Shown: positions 7,942 through 13,368 of the stretch, one piece after another
Layout of the letters: each line of letters begins with the position of its first letter
Numbering within the stretch: the first letter of the stretch is position 1
From: Nitratifractor sp.
Lineage (GTDB): Bacteria > Campylobacterota > Campylobacteria > Campylobacterales > Sulfurovaceae
Assembly (NCBI GenBank): GCA_024762845.1
Contig: JANTGQ010000019.1
Span: 1 to 13,368 of the forward strand
Direction: 5' to 3'
Length of the DNA: 13,368 nucleotides
Position numbers and translations under genes: made by a program
Notes under the pieces: model-generated
Database searches by the model: none
The model's input: the letters and a program-made list of their open reading frames with translations, nothing else
What the model was told of the DNA's origin: nothing

Positions 7942-9469
7942 CGCTTGCTCCTTTTAGTGGAAGTATAATTATAAAGTTTGCTCCTACTGCACTATTTTTA
8001 ACAATAAGTGACCCCTCCATATGCTTCTCAACTATCTCTTTGGCAATATATAGACCAATGCCGGTACCCTCTCTTTTTTTGGTTGTAAAATAGGGTTCAA
8101 ATATCTTATCTAAATACTCTTTTTCAACGCCACCTGCATTATCTTTAATTGAGCAGCAGAGATTGGCATCGTAATCCATATAGAGATGTATCTCAATTAT
8201 CGGATTAGCAATATCTCTACTAATTAAAATATCTTTGGCATTAGAGATAAGGTTTAGAACCACTTGCGAAAACTCATTAGCATATCCATAGAGTTCAAAC
8301 TCTTGCGAGGCAAATTGTAAAAACTTTATGTTTCTATCATCGAGTGACGCCTTAAGTATTTGATAGGCTCTATCTATCTCGATAGCTGGAGAGAAGAGAC
8401 TCTTCTCTTTATCTGGCTTAAAAAAGTTTCTAAAATCATCTATAGTTTGAGACATATATAGCAATTGAGTATTTGCCTCTTGCATACGCTCATCTATAAA
8501 ATTCTTATCTACACCGTGCGAGATGGCTGTCCATTTTATGTTCATCATAATTGCACTTACAGCACCTATGGGTTGTCGCCACTGGTGTGCAATGTTTCCT
8601 ATCATCTCCCCAAGTGCAGCCTGTTTTGATTGCTGAATAAGCATATCTTCATTCTCTCGCTGCTTCTTTAGCTCCTCTTTCACACGGCTATGGAGGTTTT
8701 GATTAAGGCTGTCTAACTCTTTTACTTTATCCTCAAGAGTGTTATTAAGGTTAGATATCTTAGACTCATCTTTATGTCGCATACTCTGGTACAAAATAAG
8801 AGTTACAATGGTACCAATGGCTGCCAAGATAAGGAATAAAATAGTTTGATTCTTATCTTTATGTATCTCATTCAGGCGTCGAAACTCGGCAGCTGCATCA
8901 AAAGAGACACTAATACCTCCTCGCACATCACCAACTTTATACCCCTGCTTTTTATGGCAACTCATACACTCTGGCTCTACTTTTAATGCACCCATAAACC
9001 TAAAGAGATTATTATCTATCTTCCAATAGTATGGAGTATCTACATTTTTTTCAAAAAAATCAAGAATCTTCTTCTCATCTTCATCGGGAGCGTTATGTTT
9101 ATTGATCAACTTATTACTAGTAATCTTTAGCTTAAAGCCATTTCTTCTACTTGCAATATCTGATATTTGACGGGTCATAAACGCTGGATTCACCCAGACA
9201 AGGGTCTCATTTTTATCAGATTTTATAAAACCTGGATGCAGGTATGGGTTTGGTTTCATCTTCTCTGTTCGCATATATACACCATTATACTGGGCATTCC
9301 AGTGGCGTAAATCGACGATAAGATTAAAAATTGTAATTGCTTTGTTTTTTAAACTCTCTTTTAAGAGTTGCTCCTGTGTCTGGTAAGAGTTTTTTACGGT
9401 ATACCCAATAATAAAAAAGAGCGAGAGTAAAAAGAGAATAAAAACATAGATAAGAGATTTTTTGATAAT
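7928..9469 (-). CDS. membrane sensor histidine kinase with periplasmic haem-c DUF3365 domain; start uncertain
   Basis: Phosphorylates the overlapping response regulator. From the assumed ATT start at 9469 the product is 513 residues: a TM helix (about 5-24, SLIYVFILFLLSLFF); a periplasmic DUF3365/Tll0287-like domain with HWNAQYNGVY and the haem c motif C168-M-S-C171-H172; a second TM (about 208-228); a coiled-coil linker (about 235-280); an H-box NIAHQWRQP with His295; an N-box with Asn410; a DNAGGV box (Asp443); and GTGIGLYIAK (about 468-477). Haem c needs periplasmic assembly, so the first TM must be present, yet the first in-frame ATG (9274) falls after it and would remove half the sensor domain. 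The true start is therefore ATT/ATC (9469/9466) after AAAAAAGG, or ATG 9488 with a one-base frameshift. The ligand may be a redox signal, NO or O2; unknown. Confidence 0.85.
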   Translation of the reverse strand: MIKKSLIYVFILFLLSLFFIIGYTVKNSYQTQEQLLKESLKNKAITIFNLIVDLRHWNAQYNGVYMRTEKMKPNPYLHPGFIKSDKNETLVWVNPAFMTRQISDIASRRNGFKLKITSNKLINKHNAPDEDEKKILDFFEKNVDTPYYWKIDNNLFRFMGALKVEPECMSCHKKQGYKVGDVRGGISVSFDAAAEFRRLNEIHKDKNQTILFLILAAIGTIVTLILYQSMRHKDESKISNLNNTLEDKVKELDSLNQNLHSRVKEELKKQRENEDMLIQQSKQAALGEMIGNIAHQWRQPIGAVSAIMMNIKWTAISHGVDKNFIDERMQEANTQLLYMSQTIDDFRNFFKPDKEKSLFSPAIEIDRAYQILKASLDDRNIKFLQFASQEFELYGYANEFSQVVLNLISNAKDILISRDIANPIIEIHLYMDYDANLCCSIKDNAGGVEKEYLDKIFEPYFTTKKREGTGIGLYIAKEIVEKHMEGSLIVKNSAVGANFIIILPLKGASDEKV

Positions 9470-9488
9470 AGACCTTTTTTATCTTCAT
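9467..9488 (-). other. start-site conflict of the histidine kinase (A6 tract, no in-frame ATG)
   Basis: On the minus strand ATG (9488-9486) is followed by AAGAT and then six A (9480-9475). Its frame runs as MKIKKV and stops after about 50 codons. The kinase frame is one base out: removing one A joins ATG to it as MKIKRSIIKKS. Without that change, the kinase frame begins after a TAA at 9481-9479 and offers only ATT 9469 or ATC 9466, which follow an AAGG Shine-Dalgarno at 9476-9473. Confidence 0.7.
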
Positions 9489-9492
9489 TATA
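9487..9492 (-). promoter_or_regulatory. -10 box for the kinase/regulator operon
   Basis: TATAAT lies on the minus strand at 9492-9487, with only a weak GATTAA about 17 bases upstream. Transcription would begin near 9480, after the ATG at 9488. If this promoter is the one used, that ATG is not in the mRNA and an ATT/ATC start is favoured. The match is good, but AT-rich DNA gives many such boxes. Confidence 0.4.
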
Positions 9493-9580
9493 GAGTAATT
9501 GCATAATTTTTAATCATTTAATTTGTATAAAATTTATTCAATTTATATTTTCCCTCGTTTTCCCCTCATTTTTTTAGGTC

Positions 9581-9586
9581 TAATAT
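9581..9586 (+). promoter_or_regulatory. possible -10 box for the FNT operon
   Basis: TAATAT follows a T-rich stretch (TTTTTTTAGG ends at 9579) and would place the transcript start near 9593, just before the long inverted repeat. TATAAA at 9526-9531 and TATATT at 9544-9549 are rivals. Apart from these boxes, the inverted repeat and the kinase start region, I see nothing in 9489-9700. Confidence 0.3.
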
Positions 9587-9601
9587 GAATGTAAAACATA
9601 A

Positions 9602-9680
9602 ACCTGAGTTCAACGGAGTACCATTTTGCCCGTGCCTTCTAATAAATTTTAAAAATCATGGTACTCCTTTGAACTCAGGT
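9602..9680 (+). promoter_or_regulatory. long inverted repeat in the leader of the FNT gene, possible RNA switch
   Basis: The left arm 9602-9623 (CCTGAGTTCAACGGAGTACCA preceded by A) pairs with the right arm 9659-9680 at 21 of 22 positions; the only mismatch is C9614 against T9668. The loop is 35 nt. No T-run follows, so it is not a classic terminator. The right arm contains CTCCTTTG (9664-9671), an exact complement of CAAAGGAG (9687-9694), the FNT ribosome-binding site. Two exclusive folds are thus possible: arm with arm (site open) or right arm with Shine-Dalgarno (site closed). It could alternatively be an extended regulator-binding palindrome. Confidence 0.7.
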
Positions 9681-9686
9681 AAAAAA

Positions 9687-9694
9687 CAAAGGAG
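9687..9694 (+). promoter_or_regulatory. Shine-Dalgarno of the FNT gene
   Basis: CAAAGGAG holds the strong AAAGGAG site, 6 bases before ATG 9701, and confirms that start. It is perfectly complementary to 9664-9671 in the upstream inverted repeat. Confidence 0.85.
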
Positions 9695-9700
9695 ATTCAC

Positions 9701-10516
9701 ATGGCTTACGTAGAACCATCAGACCTGGCAGTTAAACTTGTTGATTCAGGAGAACAAAAAGTTTATATGTCAACCAAAGATACACTCATTAGGGCTTATA
9801 TGGCAGGAGCAATCCTCGCTTTGGCAGCAATTTTTGCAATTACAATTGCAATGAAAACAGGCTCAGGGCTTTTAGGGGCAGCTTTCTTCCCAGTAGGGTT
9901 TATTATGCTCTATCTTTTAAAGTTCGATCTCTTAACAGGGGTTTTTACGCTCGTTCCACTTGCGTGGATCGACAAACGACCAGGTGTTACAATAGGGCAG
10001 ATACTGCGTAACTGGGGTTTGGTTGCTTTAGGTAACTTTATGGGTGCCTTTACGGTTGCTGTTATGATGGCATTTATCTTTACATACGGTTTCGATACAG
10101 ATGGTGGAGCAATTGCTAAAAAAGTAGCAGGTATTGGTGAAGCAAGAACTTTAGGATACGCTTCACACGGTACAAGTGGTTGGTTTACAGTGTTTGTTCG
10201 TGCAATCATGTGTAACTGGATGGTCTCTATGGGTGTTGCGGGTGCAATGATCTCTGCTTCGGTAAGTGGTAAATGGTTGGCAATGTGGATGCCAGTTATG
10301 CTCTTCTTTTTTATGGGCTTTGAGCACTCAATTGTAAATATGTTCCTTTTCCCATTTGCGCTAATTATGGGTGGTGACTTTACAATATCTGACTACCTTT
10401 TATGGAACGAACTTCCGGTTGCATTGGGGAACATGGTAGGTGGTCTACTCTTTGTTGGGCTTCCAATCTACTACACCCATGCAAAAACATCGGCAGCAAG
10501 AAAGCTAAAAGCATAA
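9701..10516 (+). CDS. formate/nitrite transporter (FNT) family channel
   Basis: A 271-residue inner-membrane channel of the FocA/NirC family, normally a pentamer of six-helix subunits passing small monovalent anions (nitrite, formate, hydrosulfide) or their acids. Six hydrophobic helices can be traced. Family signatures: FDLLTG (75-80, the omega-loop segment), CNW (171-173) and GFEHSIVNMF (206-215), with the central pore histidine at His209, the same number as in FocA. There is no added domain. The strong Shine-Dalgarno and the switch-like leader indicate post-transcriptional control. The next gene is cyanase, 28 bases on, then a phosphatase/kinase. The substrate cannot be told from sequence: nitrite is favoured by family context, and cyanate or bicarbonate (the cyanase substrates) are speculative alternatives. 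Confidence 0.93.
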   Translation: MAYVEPSDLAVKLVDSGEQKVYMSTKDTLIRAYMAGAILALAAIFAITIAMKTGSGLLGAAFFPVGFIMLYLLKFDLLTGVFTLVPLAWIDKRPGVTIGQILRNWGLVALGNFMGAFTVAVMMAFIFTYGFDTDGGAIAKKVAGIGEARTLGYASHGTSGWFTVFVRAIMCNWMVSMGVAGAMISASVSGKWLAMWMPVMLFFFMGFEHSIVNMFLFPFALIMGGDFTISDYLLWNELPVALGNMVGGLLFVGLPIYYTHAKTSAARKLKA

Positions 10517-10544
10517 ATAAAAAGGGTAGTCTTAGGAGCAAAAA

Positions 10545-10985
10545 ATGACAAAACTAGAAATGACCGAAGAGATACTCTCGGCAAAAAAAGAGAAAGCTCT
10601 AAGCTGGGAAGAGGTCGCCAAAGCGGTTGGTCTCTCGGCAGTATTTCTAAGCTCTACATCTCTGGGGATGAACAGTTTGGAAAAACCATATGCCGATAAA
10701 CTCTGTGAACTTCTTGGTTTACCCCAGAGTATAGCAACACTACTACAAGAGCCCCCTTACAAAAAGTGGGATCAAACTATACCAACTGACCCTCTAATCT
10801 ATAGACTCTATGAAGTAGTAGGTGTCTACGGAGAGACAGTCAAAGAGATCGTCCACGAGAAATTTGGAGATGGCATAATGAGTGCTATCGACTTTTCACT
10901 CGATATCGACAAAGAGACTCACCCAAGCGGTGACCGGGTAGTTATTACCCTTAACGGAAAATACCTTCCTTATAAATCCTGGTAA
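10545..10985 (+). CDS. cynS: cyanase (cyanate hydratase)
   Basis: Converts cyanate plus bicarbonate to carbamate and CO2, the carbamate giving ammonia and a second CO2; cytoplasmic, normally a homodecamer. The 146-residue length suits the family (E. coli CynS is 156). An N-terminal helical domain (about 1-75) is followed by the strongly conserved C-terminal half. The catalytic triad corresponding to E. coli Arg96, Glu99 and Ser122 is Arg87 and Glu90 in IYRLYE and Ser113 in GIMSAIDF; VHEKFGDGI and ITLNGKYLP are also typical. AGGAG (10534-10538) lies 6 bases before ATG. It sits in an operon with an FNT channel and a PP2C/kinase, so cyanate is probably a nitrogen source or a toxic by-product here. 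Its stop codon falls in the loop of a hairpin. Confidence 0.96.
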   Translation: MTKLEMTEEILSAKKEKALSWEEVAKAVGLSAVFLSSTSLGMNSLEKPYADKLCELLGLPQSIATLLQEPPYKKWDQTIPTDPLIYRLYEVVGVYGETVKEIVHEKFGDGIMSAIDFSLDIDKETHPSGDRVVITLNGKYLPYKSW

Positions 10986-11001
10986 CTGATCCAGGGTTTA
11001 T
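10972..11001 (+). promoter_or_regulatory. 11-bp hairpin spanning the cynS stop and the kinase leader
   Basis: ATAAATCCTGG (10972-10982) pairs with CCAGGGTTTAT (10991-11001) over 11 positions with one G-U pair and an 8-nt loop (10983-10990) that contains the cynS TAA. No T-run follows. The right arm includes the only Shine-Dalgarno-like AGGG (10993-10996) ahead of the kinase ATG at 11009, so the fold could lower kinase translation or protect the upstream mRNA. Confidence 0.5.
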
Positions 11002-11008
11002 CAACACT

Positions 11009-12733
11009 ATGAAACAGTTAAGCCTCTCAATAGGCGAGTACTCCAGCCAAGGGCGCAAAGCTATAAATCAAGACTTTTATGATATTCGTATTCCCCCCGA
11101 ACCTCTCTTAACAACCAAAGGTATTGCGATTGCCATTGCTGATGGTATTAGTAGTAGCAGGGTGAGCCAAGAGGCAAGTAAAGTATCGGTTAACTCATTT
11201 TTAGAAGACTACTATAGCACCTCAGAGGCACTCTCGGTTAAAAAGTCAGCACAGCAGGTCATCTATGCTACCAACTCGTGGATATATGCTCAGAATCGAC
11301 AAAATCAATACCACTTGGAGAAAGATAGAGGTTATGTCTGCACCTTTACAGCTATGGTTATCAAATCCAATAGTGCCTATATTTTTCATGTCGGCGATGC
11401 CAGAATCTATCGCTTACGCGATGGGGTGCTTACACAACTGACCCAAGACCATCGCATTTGGGTTTCGAAAGAGCAGAGCTATCTAAGCCGTGCAATGGGT
11501 ATAGACTCTGACCTTCGTATCGATTACGCAAGCTACGATATCCAAGAGCGTGACCTCTATCTCTTTATGACCGATGGTGTTTATGAGTACCTCTCTAGCT
11601 CAAAGATGGTAGAGATGGCAAAAAGTTATGCAGATGATTTACCTGCAATGGCAAAAGAGATGGTCGAGTATGCCTACACTCAAGGTAGTGGTGATAATTT
11701 GACACTCCAAGTGGTACATATCGATACCCTAGCCGAAAAAACGTTAATCGACATTCAAAGAGCGGCTGCACAAAAGCCTTTTCCACCTACTCTAAAAGCG
11801 AGAGATGAGTTTGATGGTTATACTATTGTTCGCAAACTCAGCGACACCCCTCGAAGCCGTGTCTACTTAGCATTAGATAAAAGCAATCAAGACCCTGTAG
11901 TCCTTAAAGCTGCCTCTTTGGAGTTTCAAGAGGATAAAGAGTATATAGAGCGCTTTCTGCTTGAAGAGTGGATTGCTAGAAAGGTTAAAAGTGCCTATTT
12001 GCTTAAAACTTATCAGCTCAGTAGAAGACGCAACTATCTCTACAATGTATCAGAGTATATAGAGGGGCAAACACTCAGACAGTGGATGCACGACAACCCC
12101 ACCCCCACGCTCGAAGAGGTTAGAGCAATTGCAGAGCAGATATCCAAGGGGCTATTGGCAATGCACCGATTAGAGATGGTTCATCAAGACCTTCGACCAG
12201 AAAACATTATGATCGACAAAACCGGTAGTGTAAAAATTATAGACTTTGGCTCAGCAAAGGTAAAGGGCATTAGAGAGATAAATACACAACTTCAAGAGGA
12301 GGAGATTTTAGGAACCCTCCAATACTCAGCTCCAGAGTATTTTTTAGGAGAGCCCGGAACTTACCGCTCAGACCTCTTCTCTTTGGCTGTTATTATTTAT
12401 GAAATGCTCTCCCAAAAGCTCCCCTACGGTACCAAAGTTGCAAGAACTACCAGCAAATCACAGCAGAAAAAGCTAAAGTACAAATCTCTCTACACCGAAG
12501 AGTCAGGCACCCCAATATGGATAGATGAAACAGTGCGAAAAGCTCTGCAACCGGACCCACTCAAACGCTATAGCGAACTCTCAGAGTTTCTCTACGATTT
12601 ACGACACCCTAACCCCGCATATCTAAAAAAATCACGTCCCCCTTTAAAAGAGCGCAACCCTACCGCTTATTGGCAAATAGTTGCACTTATCGAAGCTTTG
12701 GCTATAATTTGGCTTCTCTATATGCAAAGCTAA
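11009..12733 (+). CDS. bifunctional PP2C phosphatase / Ser-Thr protein kinase with C-terminal membrane anchor
   Basis: A 574-residue fusion that could both phosphorylate and dephosphorylate proteins at the inner membrane. The PP2C domain (about 5-240) keeps its metal-site motifs: NQD (20-22), ADG with Asp45, HVGDAR with Asp130, MTDG with Asp189, and GDN (228-230). The kinase domain (about 268-530) has Lys300 in VVLK, Glu319/320, HQDLRPEN (392-399, a variant of HRDLKPEN), DFG (412-414) and APE (441-443). The nucleotide loop KLSDTPRSRVYLA has no glycine. One hydrophobic helix at about 555-572 ends the protein, with both enzyme domains cytoplasmic. From memory, similar fusions lie in nitrate/nitrite assimilation clusters of Pseudomonas, which fits the FNT and cyanase neighbours. 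Translation may be weak: the AGGG is 12 bases from ATG and lies in a hairpin. Its target is unknown. Confidence 0.94.
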   Translation: MKQLSLSIGEYSSQGRKAINQDFYDIRIPPEPLLTTKGIAIAIADGISSSRVSQEASKVSVNSFLEDYYSTSEALSVKKSAQQVIYATNSWIYAQNRQNQYHLEKDRGYVCTFTAMVIKSNSAYIFHVGDARIYRLRDGVLTQLTQDHRIWVSKEQSYLSRAMGIDSDLRIDYASYDIQERDLYLFMTDGVYEYLSSSKMVEMAKSYADDLPAMAKEMVEYAYTQGSGDNLTLQVVHIDTLAEKTLIDIQRAAAQKPFPPTLKARDEFDGYTIVRKLSDTPRSRVYLALDKSNQDPVVLKAASLEFQEDKEYIERFLLEEWIARKVKSAYLLKTYQLSRRRNYLYNVSEYIEGQTLRQWMHDNPTPTLEEVRAIAEQISKGLLAMHRLEMVHQDLRPENIMIDKTGSVKIIDFGSAKVKGIREINTQLQEEEILGTLQYSAPEYFLGEPGTYRSDLFSLAVIIYEMLSQKLPYGTKVARTTSKSQQKKLKYKSLYTEESGTPIWIDETVRKALQPDPLKRYSELSEFLYDLRHPNPAYLKKSRPPLKERNPTAYWQIVALIEALAIIWLLYMQS

Positions 12734-12818
12734 CTGCTTCTGTTTCGCCAAAAGAACTAATACTTAATCCAAATTATAACATACAAGGTAAATATCTTCA
12801 TCCAGGTTAATATAGATT

Positions 12819-13199
12819 CTATTTTAGCACCCCTAAATTTGCCATAAAGTTTCTTGCTATAATTTGGCTTCGCTCTTTAAAAAAGTCTCCAACTCTTGGT
12901 TCGTATACTCTATCTATCGCCACTGCAAAAAGGTGTAGCCATTGGGCAAATGCCTCTTTTGTTAAATCCATACCAAAATGGGCTGCTAGTGGGTTACCAT
13001 TATAGTCGCCGTCTCCAAGCGCCATGGAAGACCAAAAGTTGCTTAAAAGTTCTAAATGCTCCTGCCAGATTGGGCTGTTAATATCGTCGCCTAACTTTTC
13101 TATAAAAAATGGACTTACTATTTTATCTGCAAGTATAGTTGGGTAGAAAGTTTTTACAAGTACAGCTATACTCTCTTGATTGATGGTATTATATTTCAA
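12819..13199 (-). CDS. group III truncated haemoglobin (Ctb-like)
   Basis: A single-domain 2-on-2 globin of 126 residues, cytoplasmic and haem-binding; Campylobacter Ctb of this group has been linked to O2 and nitrosative-stress physiology. The TTG at 13199 is chosen because GGGA lies about 8 bases upstream and the product then begins KYNTINQES, aligning with the Ctb start; an upstream in-frame TTG (13220) would add seven lysine-rich residues. Expected residues: Tyr19 (B10), His48 (E7), proximal His74 (F8, in NPLAAHFGM) and Trp87 (G8), plus the group III landmark FWSSMALGDGDYNGNP. It converges on the PP2C/kinase gene with about 85 bases between. A role with the nearby haem-c kinase and nitrite-family channel is inference. 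Confidence 0.92.
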   Translation of the reverse strand: MKYNTINQESIAVLVKTFYPTILADKIVSPFFIEKLGDDINSPIWQEHLELLSNFWSSMALGDGDYNGNPLAAHFGMDLTKEAFAQWLHLFAVAIDRVYEPRVGDFFKERSQIIARNFMANLGVLK

Positions 13200-13300
13200 T
13201 ATTTTTCCCTTTTTTACCAAAAGATAGCATATTTAATATTAAACCCGGAATATGCATTAGAGATTACTGAGCTCTACACAAACCATTGCACTGTATGCAC

Positions 13301-13351
13301 TTACGGAGAAACCATCGATGCACCTATGGGTGCACCTCAGGTTTTCCGTAA
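13301..13351. repeat. imperfect 51-nt hairpin near the right edge
   Basis: TTACGGAGAAACC (13301-13313) pairs with GGTTTTCCGTAA (13340-13351) through one bulged G. An inner perfect stem TGCACC (13319-13324) and GGTGCA (13329-13334) closes a TATG loop. TGCAC occurs four times between 13288 and 13336. No assignable gene covers 13221-13368. A mobile-element end, a structured RNA or part of a coding region cut by the window edge are all possible. Confidence 0.4.
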
Positions 13352-13368
13352 ATACCTACAGCACAAGT

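Noticed and set aside
9474..9482. A-AAA-AAG as a classic -1 ribosomal frameshift site for the kinase
   Set aside because: The heptamer is in the right phase, but a -1 shift leads to the wrong frame; the kinase needs +1 (or -2).
9910..10209. 99-codon minus-strand open frame
   Set aside because: Antisense to the FNT gene, whose family signatures are unambiguous in the + frame.
13275..13368. Cytochrome c gene at the right edge
   Set aside because: The CxxC is followed by Thr, not His, and no start codon with a ribosome site is seen, so it is kept only as an observation.
1..13368. CRISPR array or rRNA/tRNA gene
   Set aside because: No regularly spaced direct repeats and no rRNA- or tRNA-like conserved stretches were seen on either strand by eye.

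Overview
The window looks like a chromosomal segment from a Campylobacterota (former Epsilonproteobacteria) chemolithotroph of the Sulfurimonas/Sulfurovum kind. This is inferred from the AT-rich, T-tract-rich intergenic DNA, near-consensus -10 boxes with weak -35 boxes, the archaeal-type LeuC, a histidine kinase with an HQWRQP H-box, and a group III truncated globin very like Campylobacter Ctb. No alignment could be run, so the genus is a guess.

Left part (1-6720, all + strand): the 3' end of leuC (leucine biosynthesis), then gltB (glutamate synthase large subunit) with its own promoter and a structured leader, then a class I/II aminotransferase after a terminator-like hairpin that overlaps the gltB stop. 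This is amino-acid and nitrogen housekeeping; gltD is not beside gltB here.

Middle (6721-9700): about 540 bases hold no confident gene but contain two long hairpins (the first a ~134-nt nested inverted repeat followed by T8) and one doubtful 77-codon minus-strand ORF. A minus-strand two-component pair follows: an OmpR-type response regulator overlapping a membrane histidine kinase. The kinase has a periplasmic DUF3365-type sensor domain with a CMSCH haem c motif. Its N-terminal transmembrane helix is clearly encoded, but no ordinary start codon lies in frame with it.

Right part (9701-12733, + strand): a compact operon encodes a formate/nitrite-family channel, cyanase, and a bifunctional PP2C phosphatase/Ser-Thr kinase with a C-terminal membrane anchor. 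Its leader carries a 22-position inverted repeat whose right arm is also perfectly complementary to the Shine-Dalgarno of the channel gene, so a two-state RNA switch is possible. A second hairpin sits between cyanase and the kinase. A convergent minus-strand truncated globin follows, and the window ends in a hairpin-rich stretch with no assignable gene.

Together, the haem-c sensor kinase, nitrite/formate channel, cyanase, phospho-switch protein and globin suggest a locus that senses, imports and detoxifies or assimilates small nitrogen compounds, feeding ammonia to the GltB side. That functional link is inference from gene order.
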